Assembly: GCA_024400915.1 (NCBI GenBank)
Contig: JAKSLX010000008.1
Location: 48,037 to 112,036, forward strand
DNA length: 64,000 nucleotides
DNA from: Treponema sp.
GTDB taxonomy: Bacteria; Spirochaetota; Spirochaetia; Treponematales; Treponemataceae
Reading direction: 5' to 3'
Of the stretch, positions 17,801 to 25,749 are shown one piece after another. Numbering within the stretch: position 1 is the stretch's first letter; every line of letters begins with the position of its first letter. The translations under genes and the position numbers were made by a program. The notes beneath the pieces are model-generated. The model did no database searches. It was given only the letters and a program-made list of their open reading frames with translations, and had not been told where the DNA came from.

Positions 17801-19378
17801 ACATTCCATACTGGTGGTGCCGCTGAAGCAAGTCAGAAAGATAACCATATCGTAATGAAGTACGATGTACTCATCACAGAAGTTGAAGGTACACACGTAG
17901 AAATGAAGAAGACTGGAGACTGGCTCTTTACTCGTAAGGGTAAGATGGAAGTTTCAAAGATCTTCAATACTTACACAATCAACGCAGGTGATGATGTGCT
18001 TGTTTCTGACGGTGGAAAGATCCGTAAGAACAATGCAATCCTCAAGCACAAGGGACAGGATGTTCTTGCATCTGATGATGGACGCATCATCATTAGGGAC
18101 AAGACAATTTACCTCTTGAGCCGCGATATTCAGGATGTTGAAATTGCCAACGGTTCTATCGTTTACTCTAAGTTTGTTAAGGGTGAATGTGTTGCAAAGG
18201 CAAATGAGGAAATCGGTGAATTCGATCTTTACTCAGAACCAATCATTGCAGAACAGTCTGGTTACATCCACTTTGAAGACATCATCGAAGGCGTTACCCT
18301 GAACGTTAAGGAAGACAAGCTTACAGGAATGAAGGAGTGCCGCATTTCTGACCTCCACATCGATGTTAAGCAGCCTCGTATCCGCATTACTGATGAAGAC
18401 GGTAACGAATACGCTTCTTACAACATGCCTGTTGGAGCTCTCTTGAGCAACGACATCAAGGACAAGGGTAAGGTAGAAGCAGGTACAACACTTGCAAAGA
18501 TGCCTAAGGAAGCTGCAAAGGCTAACGATATTACTCTCGGTCTTCCACGCGTTTCAGAACTCTTTGAAGCTCGTCAGTCTAAGAAGAACCCACCTGCAAT
18601 CATCTCTAAGATTACAGGTACAGTTACATTCGGTAAGATTGTAAAGGGCAAGATCACGGTTATCGTTACTGATGAATACGGTGTTCCATACGAACACCTT
18701 GTTCCGGTTGTTAGACGTCTCCTTGTTCGTGTAGGCGACAGAATCAAGGCAGGTGAAAAGATCTGTGACGGTTCAATTGATGCACACGATGTTCTTACAG
18801 TTCTTGGTGAAGACAAACTTCAGGAATTCCTTATGGAAGAAATCCAGAATGTTTACCGTGGACAGGGCGTAGATATCAACGACAAGCATATCGGTACAAT
18901 CATCCGTCAGATGCTCAGAAAGGTTGAAGTTATTTCTGTAGGCGATACAAAGTTCAGATATGGACAGCAGATCGACAAGTATTCATTCCGTGAAGAGAAT
19001 GAACGCGTTATCTCTGAAGGTGGTGAACCAGCAGTTGCACGCCCAATGTTCCAGGGTATTACAAAGGCTGCCCTTGCCGCTGACTCATTCATTTCGGCTT
19101 GTTCGTTCCAGGAAACAACCCGTGTTCTTACAAATGCTGCAATCGAAGGTAAGGTAGACAACCTTCGTGGACTTAAGGAAAACATTATCATCGGACACAG
19201 AATTCCGGCTGGTAGTGGTATCCGCCAGTACAGCAACGTCAAGCTTTCCGATGACTCTGCAACAGACCTTGATGCAAAGATGAAGGAAATCCTTGAACAG
19301 CGTATGCAGGAACAGAAGGAAGCTGAAATCGCTCAGGCCAACCAGCCAATGATTGATTCTGCTTCTGACGAAGAATAA
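14840..19378 (+). CDS. rpoC: RNA polymerase subunit beta'
   Basis: The 1512-residue protein starts MRDIQDFSSLKITLASPE. ATG 14840 sits 9 nt after AGGAGG; an in-frame ATG at 14834 is too close. Features in order are the N-terminal zinc site (CYCGKFKSIRYKG, CDRCGVEV), the catalytic NADFDGDQM with three Mg-binding Asp, bridge helix/trigger-loop segments (IAAQSIGQPGTQLTLRTFHT), and the second zinc site (CESKHGICVKCYG). The C-terminal tail is Glu/Gln-rich. It overlaps rpoB by 8 bp, implying coupled translation. Confidence 0.97.
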   Translation: MRDIQDFSSLKITLASPENIRSWSYGEVKKPETINYRTLRPEREGLFCEKIFGTTKEWECYCGKFKSIRYKGVVCDRCGVEVTHFKVRRERTGHIELAAPVSHIWYYHSVPSRMGLLLDLPVASLRSILYYEKYIVIEPGDTDLKKNQLLTEEEFQAAEERFGGSFTAGMGAEAIKTLLENLNLDEIAAELRAKMIEKGPKSDKRLLKRIEIIENFRSSENKPSWMILDVIPVIPPDLRPMVQLDGGRFATSDLNDLYRRVINRNNRLRKLQGLSAPDIIIRNEKRMLQEAVDSLFDNSKRKQRVLKGAANRPLKSISDMLKGKQGRFRQNLLGKRVDYSGRSVIVVGPELKLWQCGLPEKMALELFKPFIMKKLVANGICGNIKRARTLVESEDEAVFNILDEVVREHPVMLNRAPTLHRLGIQAFEPVLVPGKALKLHPLACKAFNADFDGDQMAIHVPLTQAAQMECWTLMLSARNLLDPANGSTIVAPSQDMVLGIYYMTSIKPNAKGTGKFFSSADEVRLAASSGAIDWQARIKIHKNILNKCVQFDENPESEYLLTSAGRMAFNEAMPEEVDFMNDQVADPKKKITADSGLGDKGIKAMIERVYHNEQSSDKRIRALIEEKFGVSTMDAETLDKVMADAETVAAINKIFNREVPMDENKLRKLIPSLYGIDRAWLTVQMLDAVKATGYKNATFYGATISMDDIIVPEEKKQMIKEANDEVKKIVEQNQNGVITDDERYNRSIAVWEKTTKDLTAKMMEKMKTDKDGFNTIYMMANSGARGSEKQISQLAAMRGLMQKPNGAIIELPIQANFKEGLSVIEYFISSNGARKGLSDTALKTADAGYMTRRLVDVAQDVVVNEDDCGTINGIYYSAIKEGDEIKVPLAKRIAGHFPIERVIDPFTGELICDVNQYIDEHLAEKIDAAGVEKVKLRTVLTCESKHGICVKCYGKDLARNKIVEIGEAVGTIAAQSIGQPGTQLTLRTFHTGGAAEASQKDNHIVMKYDVLITEVEGTHVEMKKTGDWLFTRKGKMEVSKIFNTYTINAGDDVLVSDGGKIRKNNAILKHKGQDVLASDDGRIIIRDKTIYLLSRDIQDVEIANGSIVYSKFVKGECVAKANEEIGEFDLYSEPIIAEQSGYIHFEDIIEGVTLNVKEDKLTGMKECRISDLHIDVKQPRIRITDEDGNEYASYNMPVGALLSNDIKDKGKVEAGTTLAKMPKEAAKANDITLGLPRVSELFEARQSKKNPPAIISKITGTVTFGKIVKGKITVIVTDEYGVPYEHLVPVVRRLLVRVGDRIKAGEKICDGSIDAHDVLTVLGEDKLQEFLMEEIQNVYRGQGVDINDKHIGTIIRQMLRKVEVISVGDTKFRYGQQIDKYSFREENERVISEGGEPAVARPMFQGITKAALAADSFISACSFQETTRVLTNAAIEGKVDNLRGLKENIIIGHRIPAGSGIRQYSNVKLSDDSATDLDAKMKEILEQRMQEQKEAEIAQANQPMIDSASDEE

Positions 19379-19384
19379 AACAAG

Positions 19385-19470
19385 GGAATTTGTGGAAAAT
19401 TCCGCAGAATTTCAGGGAATTTGACAATGAATTCCCTGAAATTCCCTTGAATGAATTTTTAGAATTCATT
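19385..19470. repeat. Three consecutive perfect hairpins between rpoC and rpsL
   Basis: Hairpin 1 is GGAATTT/AAATTCC (19385-19403). Hairpin 2 has perfect 15-bp arms (19407-19421 and 19430-19444, core CAGGGAATT/AATTCCCTG, 8-nt loop). Hairpin 3 is AATGAATT/AATTCATT (19450-19470). None has a canonical T-run. Their wording resembles the hairpins after cysE. They may be a terminator region, an RNA-processing site or a palindromic repeat family. Confidence 0.6.
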
Positions 19471-19536
19471 AAACTTTTCAAACTTATTTTGTTTTATTTT
19501 TGGGAGTGCTGCCCAATTAAAATAGGAGAATAGGCG

Positions 19537-19911
19537 ATGCCTACAATTAATCAGTTAATTCGTAAAGGTCGTCAGTCATCTGCAAAGAGAACTAAGGCTC
19601 CAGCCCTTCAGTCATGCCCACAGAAGCGTGGCGTTTGCACTCGCGTTATGACAATGACACCTAAGAAACCAAACTCGGCTCTTCGTAAGATTGCTCGTGT
19701 TCGCTTGAGCAATGGTATTGAAGTAACAGCTTACATTCCAGGTATTGGACACAACCTTCAGGAACACTCAGTTGTTCTCGTTCGTGGTGGACGTGTTAAG
19801 GACCTTCCTGGTGTACGCTATCACATCATTCGTGGTACAAAAGATACACTCGGTGTAGACGGACGCAAGCGCGCTCGTTCTAAGTACGGTGCTAAAAAGC
19901 CTAAGGCATAA
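19537..19911 (+). CDS. rpsL: 30S ribosomal protein S12
   Basis: The 124-residue protein starts MPTINQLIRKGRQ. The decoding-centre loops TPKKPNSALRK and VRGGRVKDLPGVRYH have the streptomycin-sensitive Lys residues of wild-type S12. An AGGAG box precedes the ATG. It is followed after 20 bp by rpsG. Confidence 0.97.
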   Translation: MPTINQLIRKGRQSSAKRTKAPALQSCPQKRGVCTRVMTMTPKKPNSALRKIARVRLSNGIEVTAYIPGIGHNLQEHSVVLVRGGRVKDLPGVRYHIIRGTKDTLGVDGRKRARSKYGAKKPKA

Positions 19912-19931
19912 TTTTTAAGAGGAGTTTAACT

Positions 19932-20402
19932 ATGGGAAGACATAAGAAATCAGTTAATCGTCCAGTTATGCCGGATGAAAGATACAACAGTGTGGTAATC
20001 TCTAAGTTTGTTTGCCGCATGATGCTCGATGGAAAGAAAGCAGTTTGCCAGCGCGTTGTTTACGATGCACTCGACAAGCTTAAGACAAAGACTGACAAGG
20101 ATCCTCTTGAAGTATTCTTGAAGGCTCTTGATAATGTAAAGCCAAGCGTTGAAGTTAAGTCTCGCCGCGTTGGTGGTGCAACATACCAGGTACCTATCGA
20201 AATTCGCGAAGGCCGCCGTGAAGCTCTCGGAATGAGATGGATGATTGCTGCTGCTCGCGCACGCAATGGTCACGGTATGGCAGAAACACTTGCTGCTGAA
20301 ATCTTTGATGCTTTCAACAACACAGGTTCTGCATACAAGAAGAAGGAAGATACACACAAGATGGCAGAAGCAAACAAGGCTTTTGCACACTTCCGCTTCT
20401 AG
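19932..20402 (+). CDS. rpsG: 30S ribosomal protein S7
   Basis: The 156-residue protein is the primary binder of the 16S 3' major domain. It has the conserved RRVGGATYQVPIEI and ARNGHGMAETLAAEI segments. GAGGAG precedes the ATG. fusA, which usually follows rpsG, is absent here; a terminator comes next. Confidence 0.97.
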   Translation: MGRHKKSVNRPVMPDERYNSVVISKFVCRMMLDGKKAVCQRVVYDALDKLKTKTDKDPLEVFLKALDNVKPSVEVKSRRVGGATYQVPIEIREGRREALGMRWMIAAARARNGHGMAETLAAEIFDAFNNTGSAYKKKEDTHKMAEANKAFAHFRF

Positions 20403-20428
20403 TTCCAGGGTATACCTCGGAATTGATG

Positions 20429-20459
20429 AAAAGGGCACTCAATGGGGTGTCCTTTTTTT
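20429..20459 (+). terminator. Terminator after rpsG
   Basis: A 10-bp stem AAAAGGGCAC (20429-20438) / GTGTCCTTTT (20447-20456), one G-U, 8-nt loop, ends in seven T. It separates rpsL-rpsG from the tuf transcript. Confidence 0.85.
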
Positions 20460-20496
20460 GTTTTAAAAGGTAAAAAAGAATTTAACAAAAAGAACC

Positions 20497-20533
20497 TTGA
20501 CCACTTGATTTAATTTTCAATAAATAGTATAAA
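20497..20533 (+). promoter_or_regulatory. tuf promoter(s)
   Basis: Two overlapping arrangements are possible: TTGACC (20497) with ATAAAT (20520), or TTGATT (20505) with TATAAA (20528), both with 17-bp spacing. Either places the start about 460-470 nt before tuf. Confidence 0.6.
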
Positions 20534-21000
20534 TGCACAACTGTATACCGCCCTAATTGGGTTTGTTGTGCATGGGCACAACGGGTTCTTTGAGAAGTCA
20601 GACAGACGGTTTTTAACTGTCTGGTAAAAATCGTAAAGCTAGCTTGAAAGAGTTTGCAGATTTTTACACCCGGATACAGAGAAGGAAACTGTTAGTTTTC
20701 TTCTATAAGTAACTGAGATTCGGAGATTCTGACGGATTTCACGCCAGTGAATGAAAGTTCACGATATCATACCGGTTTTCAGTACTAGAAGATGACAGGT
20801 GATACGGAACAACTGCTTCGAATTGATGAAACAGGTGAATATAAATTGTCCTATCAATCTATTCATCTCATAATATTGGTAAAGTGTGATTGCGAAAGTA
20901 TTGTTGCCTTTTAGGTGCGATATTTTCTGGCTTAAAGTGCAACACATAAAATAATTTTTAATATGCCGCAGAATTTAACTGTCAGGCAAGGAGAAAAATC
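20534..21000 (+). ncRNA. Long structured 5' leader of tuf
   Basis: About 460 nt without a credible ORF lie between the promoter and tuf. Clear hairpins are GTTGTGC-ATGG-GCACAAC (20565-20582), CAGACAG/CTGTCTG (20599-20623), an 11-bp stem AGAAGGAAACT-GTT-AGTTTTCTTCT (20680-20704) and TATCA(ta)CC/GGTGATA (20765-20804). A second copy of GCACAAC at 20535-20541 could compete for GTTGTGC. No terminator-like T-run is seen before tuf. I see no RNase P, tmRNA, 6S or SRP signature. The function is unknown; a translational or antitermination leader is plausible. Confidence 0.5.
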
Positions 21001-22185
21001 ATGGCAAAGGAAGAGTTCAACAGAACAAAACCTCACATGAACGTTGGTACTATCGGTCACGTTGACCATGGTAAGACAACATTGTCTGCTGCTATCACAA
21101 CATATTGTGGTAACAAGTATGGTGACAAGGTACTTAAGTACGATGAAATCGACAATGCTCCAGAAGAGAAGGCACGTGGTATCACAATCAACTCTCGTCA
21201 CCTTGAGTATCAGTCAGACAAGAGACACTATGCTCACATCGACTGTCCAGGACATGCTGACTATATTAAGAACATGATTACTGGTGCTGCTCAGATGGAT
21301 GGTTCTATCCTCGTAGTATCTGCTCCAGACTCAGTTATGCCACAGACACGTGAACACTTGTTGCTCGCACGTCAGGTTGGTGTTCCAAAGATCATCGTTT
21401 TCTTAAACAAAGCTGATATGGTTGATGATCCAGATCTTCTTGAACTCGTAGTTGAAGAAGTAAAAGATACTGTAAAAGAATATGGTTTCTCTGAAGAAAC
21501 ACCAATCATTACAGGATCTGCTTTCAAAGCTTTGAATGAAGCTAACCCAGAAAACACAAAATGTATCGAAGAACTTCTTACAGCTATGGATACATGGTTC
21601 GATGATCCAGTTCGCGACGATCAGAAGCCATTCTTGATGCCAATCGAAGACATCTTCACAATCACAGGTCGTGGTACAGTTGTTACTGGACGTATCGAAC
21701 GTGGTGTAGTACACATGGGTGATGCAGTACAGATCGTTGGTATCCGCCCAACACAGGATACAACAGTTACTGGTATCGAAATGTTCAACAAGACACTTAA
21801 CGAAGGTTGGGCTGGTGACAACGCTGGTATCCTCGTTCGTGGTGTTGAAAAGAAGGATGTTATCCGCGGTCAGGTTCTTGCTGCACCAAAGTCAATCAAT
21901 CCACACACAAAGTTCGAAGCTCAGATTTACGTTCTTACAGAAAAGGAAGGTGGACGCCACAGCCCATTCTTCACAGGTTACCGCCCACAGTTCTACTTCA
22001 GAACAACAGATATTACTGGTACAGTAAATCTCGCAGCTGGTGTAGACATGGTTAAGCCAGGTGACAACGTTACAATCAACGGTGAACTTATCCACCCAAT
22101 CGCTATGGACGAAGGTCTCAAGCTTGCTATCCGTGAAGGCGGACGCACAATCGCTTCTGGCCAGGTTACAAAGATCATCGAATAG
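21001..22185 (+). CDS. tuf: Elongation factor Tu
   Basis: The 394-residue GTPase has G1 GHVDHGKT, G3 DCPGH, G4 NKAD and SAF-like GSAFKAL. Domain II begins around DDPVRDDQKPFLMPIEDIF, and the C-terminal GRQ-like HSPFFTGYRPQFYFR is present. The segment GITINSRHLEYQ replaces the common INTAHVEYE and is typical of spirochaetes. An AAGGAG box precedes the ATG. EF-Tu carries aminoacyl-tRNA to the ribosome. Here tuf heads the S10 cluster. Confidence 0.97.
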   Translation: MAKEEFNRTKPHMNVGTIGHVDHGKTTLSAAITTYCGNKYGDKVLKYDEIDNAPEEKARGITINSRHLEYQSDKRHYAHIDCPGHADYIKNMITGAAQMDGSILVVSAPDSVMPQTREHLLLARQVGVPKIIVFLNKADMVDDPDLLELVVEEVKDTVKEYGFSEETPIITGSAFKALNEANPENTKCIEELLTAMDTWFDDPVRDDQKPFLMPIEDIFTITGRGTVVTGRIERGVVHMGDAVQIVGIRPTQDTTVTGIEMFNKTLNEGWAGDNAGILVRGVEKKDVIRGQVLAAPKSINPHTKFEAQIYVLTEKEGGRHSPFFTGYRPQFYFRTTDITGTVNLAAGVDMVKPGDNVTINGELIHPIAMDEGLKLAIREGGRTIASGQVTKIIE

Positions 22186-22197
22186 TTTTTAATGAAC

Positions 22198-22229
22198 GAA
22201 TGAAGGGGTTCGCAAGGGCCTCTTCATTC
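22198..22229 (+). promoter_or_regulatory. Hairpin in the tuf-rpsJ spacer
   Basis: GAATGAAG (22198-22205) pairs with CTTCATTC (22222-22229), extended by GG/CC with one bulge. It has no T-run, so it is more likely a processing or translational element than a terminator. Confidence 0.35.
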
Positions 22230-22243
22230 AAGTGGAGTAAGTC

Positions 22244-22555
22244 ATGGCAAACGGCAAGATTCGTGTACACCTTCGTGCATTCGATGTATCACTCATCGAT
22301 CAGAGCGCTAAGGATATTGTACAGCAGGTAAAGGCAGCAGGAGCTGAGGTTTCAGGACCAATTCCGCTCCCAACAAGAATCAACAAGATTACAGTACTTC
22401 GTTCAGTTTTCGTAAACAAGAAGTCACGCGAACAGTTCGAAATGAGAACACACAAGCGTCTCATTGACATCATCGAACCTAGTTCAGAAGTAATGGATTC
22501 TTTGATGAAGCTTGAACTTCCTGCAGGTGTTGACGTAGAAATTAAACAGTTTTAA
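22244..22555 (+). CDS. rpsJ: 30S ribosomal protein S10
   Basis: The 103-residue protein has GPIPLPTRINKITVLRSVFVN and the MRTHKRLIDI motif of S10/NusE. Besides its 30S head role, S10 binds NusB and NusG. It is the first ribosomal protein gene of the S10 operon, 58 bp after tuf. Confidence 0.97.
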   Translation: MANGKIRVHLRAFDVSLIDQSAKDIVQQVKAAGAEVSGPIPLPTRINKITVLRSVFVNKKSREQFEMRTHKRLIDIIEPSSEVMDSLMKLELPAGVDVEIKQF

Positions 22556-22663
22556 TAGCGGCTCGTAGAGCGGCTTAAAAAAACGGTAACGGTCCCCTGG
22601 ATCGGGGATGGCGGCCGATGGGAATACAGGCAAAAGGCTTGTACTTCCAAATAGGAGATTCAG
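22556..22663 (+). promoter_or_regulatory. rpsJ-rplC spacer with GC-rich hairpin
   Basis: The 108-nt spacer is unusually long for this operon. It contains a TCCCC-TGGATC-GGGGA hairpin flanked by CGGCT-rich arms. No ORF is visible. It is a possible site for ribosomal-protein autoregulation. Confidence 0.35.
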
Positions 22664-23287
22664 ATGAAAGGTCTGATAGCAAAAAAAGTAGGAATGACAC
22701 AGGTTTTTGACGAAAACGGCAATCTGATTCCAGTAACCGTGATCCATGTTGAACCTAACACAGTTGTTGCTACAAAGACAAAGGAAAAGTGCGGTTATGA
22801 CGCTGTTGTTCTTGGTCTTGGCGAAATGAAAGCTAAGCATGTAACAAAGCCATATGCAAAGCAGTTTCCAGAAAACATTACACCAAAGCGCCAGTTGAAG
22901 GAATTCCGCGACTATGAAGTGGAAGTTAACGTAGGCGATCAGCTTGGTGTTGAATTGTTTGACAAGGTTCGTTTCATCGACGTAACTGCTACCTCTAAGG
23001 GTAAAGGTTTCCAGGGTGTAATGAAGAGATGGGGTTTCCATGGTGGACGCGCAACTCACGGTTCAAAGTTCCACAGAGAAGCCGGCGGTACAGGTGCTTG
23101 TACAACACCAGGACACACATTTAAGAATATTAAGATGCCTGGTCGTATGGGTTCTGATCGCGTAACAGTACAGAATCTCAAGGTTATTAAAGTTGACCCT
23201 GAGCTCAACGTTTTGATGGTTCGTGGTGCAGTTCCAGGTGTTAAGAATTGTACTCTTATCGTTAAGACAGCAGTTAAGAGAAAGTAG
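22664..23287 (+). CDS. rplC: 50S ribosomal protein L3
   Basis: The 207-residue protein starts MKGLIAKKVGMTQVFDENG. The signature GRATHGSKFHR and GRMGSDRVTVQNL are present. L3 nucleates 50S assembly, and its long loop reaches the peptidyl-transferase centre. AGGAG precedes the ATG. Confidence 0.96.
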   Translation: MKGLIAKKVGMTQVFDENGNLIPVTVIHVEPNTVVATKTKEKCGYDAVVLGLGEMKAKHVTKPYAKQFPENITPKRQLKEFRDYEVEVNVGDQLGVELFDKVRFIDVTATSKGKGFQGVMKRWGFHGGRATHGSKFHREAGGTGACTTPGHTFKNIKMPGRMGSDRVTVQNLKVIKVDPELNVLMVRGAVPGVKNCTLIVKTAVKRK

Positions 23288-23304
23288 GTCGGGGGAATAG
23301 TATT

Positions 23305-23943
23305 ATGGAAAAGAAAGTCTATTCAATCGATGGCAAAGAACTCAGAACAATCAATCTTGATGACAAAGTTTTCAACCTTCCAGTCAACGAAGATGTAATC
23401 TACTATGCCATCACAAACGAATTGGCAAATAAGCGTGTTGGTACAGCTTGTACAAAGACACGTGCAGAAGTTCATGGTTCAAATGCAAAGCCTTACAAGC
23501 AGAAGGGAACAGGTAATGCTCGTCGTGGTGACAAGAAGTCTCCACTTTGCGTTGGCGGCGGTACAATCTTTGGACCAAAACCACGTGATTACAGCTATGC
23601 AATTCCTAAGAAAGAAAAGCGTCTTGCAATGAAGACAATCCTCAGCATGAGAGCACAGAGCGACATTCTTACAGTGGTTGAAGATTTCACTGTAGAAAGC
23701 GGAAAGACAAAGGATCTCGTAAAGATTCTTAACAACTTCGCTAAGGATACACGCACAGTAATCCTTCTTAAGGATGATGATGCAAAGATCAAGCTCGCAG
23801 GAAGAAACATTCCTACACTTTCATTCTTGTCTTTCAATCGTCTTCGCGCACACGATCTCTTCTACGCTAGAAAGATCATCATGCTCGAAAGCGCTGCAAA
23901 GAATCTTTCTGAATTCTACGCTGAAGAAAAGGAGGCTAAATAA
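23305..23943 (+). CDS. rplD: 50S ribosomal protein L4
   Basis: The 212-residue protein has the tunnel-loop motif KQKGTGNARRGD and KKEKRLAMKTILSMR. L4 lines the exit tunnel and autoregulates the S10 operon in some bacteria. Its stop overlaps the rplW ATG by 1 bp. Confidence 0.95.
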   Translation: MEKKVYSIDGKELRTINLDDKVFNLPVNEDVIYYAITNELANKRVGTACTKTRAEVHGSNAKPYKQKGTGNARRGDKKSPLCVGGGTIFGPKPRDYSYAIPKKEKRLAMKTILSMRAQSDILTVVEDFTVESGKTKDLVKILNNFAKDTRTVILLKDDDAKIKLAGRNIPTLSFLSFNRLRAHDLFYARKIIMLESAAKNLSEFYAEEKEAK

Positions 23944-24227
23944 TGACATTCGAAGATGTACTTATTAGACCAGTTCTTTCTGAAAAGGCAACAGCACTTC
24001 GTGAACAGAATAAATATACATTTATTGTTGCTCCATCTGCTACAAAGATTCAGATCAAAGAAGCTGTACGCAAACTTTTCAATGTAAAGGTTGTAGACTG
24101 CACAACAGTTAACGTACAGGGAAAAATGAAACGTCTCCGTGGCCCAGCAGGACGCACTGCTTCTTACAAGAAGGCAATCGTTAAGTTGGCACCTGGTGAA
24201 ACAATTAAGGTATTCGAAGGCGTTTAA
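23943..24227 (+). CDS. rplW: 50S ribosomal protein L23
   Basis: The 94-residue protein has IRPVLSEKATAL near the start and VQGKMKRLRGPAGRTASYKK. L23 sits at the tunnel exit and docks trigger factor and SRP. Its start overlaps the rplD stop (TAATG), implying coupling. Confidence 0.95.
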   Translation: MTFEDVLIRPVLSEKATALREQNKYTFIVAPSATKIQIKEAVRKLFNVKVVDCTTVNVQGKMKRLRGPAGRTASYKKAIVKLAPGETIKVFEGV

Positions 24228-24255
24228 GCCTTTGAGTAGATAAAAGGGGAACCTT

Positions 24256-25080
24256 ATGGCTCTTAAGATATTCAAACCTTATTCAAAAGGTACACGCGGC
24301 CGTGTTGACTTGGTACGCGAAGAAATTACAGCCGACAAACCCGAGAAAAGCCTCACATCTGGACGCAAGGCTTGCGCTGGACGTGGACAGGGCGGACGCA
24401 TTTCCGTTCGTCATCAGGGTGGCGGTCACAAGAGAAAGTATCGTGAAATCGACTTTAGACGCGATAAGCACGGTATTCCTGGAACAGTAAAGACAATCGA
24501 ATACGATCCAAACCGCAGTGCAAACATTGCTTTGATTGCATATGCAGATGGTGAAAAGCGTTACATTATTGCTCCACAGAAGCTTACAGTTGGTCAGAAG
24601 ATCATGTCTGGTGAAAATGCAACTCCAACAGTTGGAAATGCACTTCCACTCAACGCAATTCCTGTAGGTTTCATCATTCATAATGTTGAACTTACACTCG
24701 GTCGCGGTGGACAGCTTGTTCGCTCTGCAGGTGCTGGTGCACAGGTAGCTGGTGTTGACGGTGAATACGTAACAATCAAGCTCCCATCTGGTGAACTTCG
24801 CCGTGTAAATGGAAAGTGCTATGCAACAATCGGTGTTGTTGGTAACGAAGAACGCATGAATACAAAGCTTGGAAAAGCTGGACGCAACAGATGGCGTGGT
24901 ATTCGCCCAACAGTTCGTGGTATGGCAATGAACCCAGTTGATCACCCACTTGGTGGTGGTGAAGGCGCAGGAAAGGGACACCTTCCTGTTACTCCTTGGG
25001 GTCAGCCTTGTCGTGGATACAAGACACGTAACAAGAGAAAGACTTCAAGCCGCTTCATTATTAGCCGCCGCAAGAAGTAG
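24256..25080 (+). CDS. rplB: 50S ribosomal protein L2
   Basis: The 274-residue protein has RISVRHQGGGHKRKYR and the C-terminal VRGMAMNPVDHPLGGG with the conserved His near the peptidyl-transferase centre. An AAGGGGAA-type ribosome-binding site lies upstream. Length and sequence are typical. Confidence 0.97.
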   Translation: MALKIFKPYSKGTRGRVDLVREEITADKPEKSLTSGRKACAGRGQGGRISVRHQGGGHKRKYREIDFRRDKHGIPGTVKTIEYDPNRSANIALIAYADGEKRYIIAPQKLTVGQKIMSGENATPTVGNALPLNAIPVGFIIHNVELTLGRGGQLVRSAGAGAQVAGVDGEYVTIKLPSGELRRVNGKCYATIGVVGNEERMNTKLGKAGRNRWRGIRPTVRGMAMNPVDHPLGGGEGAGKGHLPVTPWGQPCRGYKTRNKRKTSSRFIISRRKK

Positions 25081-25094
25081 GATAGGAGTTAATC

Positions 25095-25376
25095 GTGTCA
25101 AGATCAGTTAAGAAAGGACCTTTTATTGAGAAGTCTCTCTATAAAAAGGTTTTAGAAATGAACAAAGCATCAGCAGCTGATAAGAAAATGATTAAAACTT
25201 ATTCCCGCTGCTCAACAATTATTCCTGAAATGGTTGGAAATACTATTTCAGTTCACAATGGAAAGTCATGGATTCCTGTATACGTTACAGAAAACTTGGT
25301 AGGCCACAAGCTTGGTGAGTTTGCTGCAACAAGAACATTCAAGGGACATGGCGGCGACAAAGCTGCAAAGAAATAA
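25095..25376 (+). CDS. rpsS: 30S ribosomal protein S19
   Basis: The 93-residue protein starts at GTG with AGGAG upstream and begins SRSVKKGPFIEKSL. VGHKLGEFAATRTFKGHGG is the conserved C-terminal part binding the 30S head. Initiation at GTG is unusual within this operon. Confidence 0.96.
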   Translation: MSRSVKKGPFIEKSLYKKVLEMNKASAADKKMIKTYSRCSTIIPEMVGNTISVHNGKSWIPVYVTENLVGHKLGEFAATRTFKGHGGDKAAKK

Positions 25377-25392
25377 GGGAGTGTGACATATT

Positions 25393-25749
25393 ATGGCAGA
25401 AAAGAAAGGCTATGTAGCCACAACAAAATTCCTTATTGCATCACCTACAAAGGTTCGTCCTGTAGCTAACGTAGTAAAGAAGATGTCTTGCTCAAAGGCA
25501 TTGGCAACTCTTGAAGTTATGCCACAGAAGGGTGCAAAGCTCATCAGCAGCACATTGAAGTCTGCAGTAGCTAATGCTCTCAACCAGAACAAACAGCTTG
25601 ACGAAGATATGCTCGAAATCAAGGAAATTCGCATTGACGAAGGTCCAAGACTTAAGAGAGTTTGGTTCCGCGGCCGTGGTCGTGCAGATCAGCTCCTCAA
25701 GAGAATGTGTCATATCACAGTTGTAGTTGACGAAAAGGCGGGAAAATAA
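25393..25749 (+). CDS. rplV: 50S ribosomal protein L22
   Basis: The 118-residue protein has ISSTLKSAVANA and the C-terminal RGRGRADQLLKRMCHITV. Its beta-hairpin lines the exit tunnel near the macrolide site. Its stop overlaps the rpsC start (TAATG). Confidence 0.95.
   Translation: MAEKKGYVATTKFLIASPTKVRPVANVVKKMSCSKALATLEVMPQKGAKLISSTLKSAVANALNQNKQLDEDMLEIKEIRIDEGPRLKRVWFRGRGRADQLLKRMCHITVVVDEKAGK

Noticed and set aside
20534..21000. RNase P RNA, tmRNA, 6S or SRP RNA in the tuf leader
   Set aside because: None of the conserved blocks of these RNAs is visible and there is no terminator before tuf.
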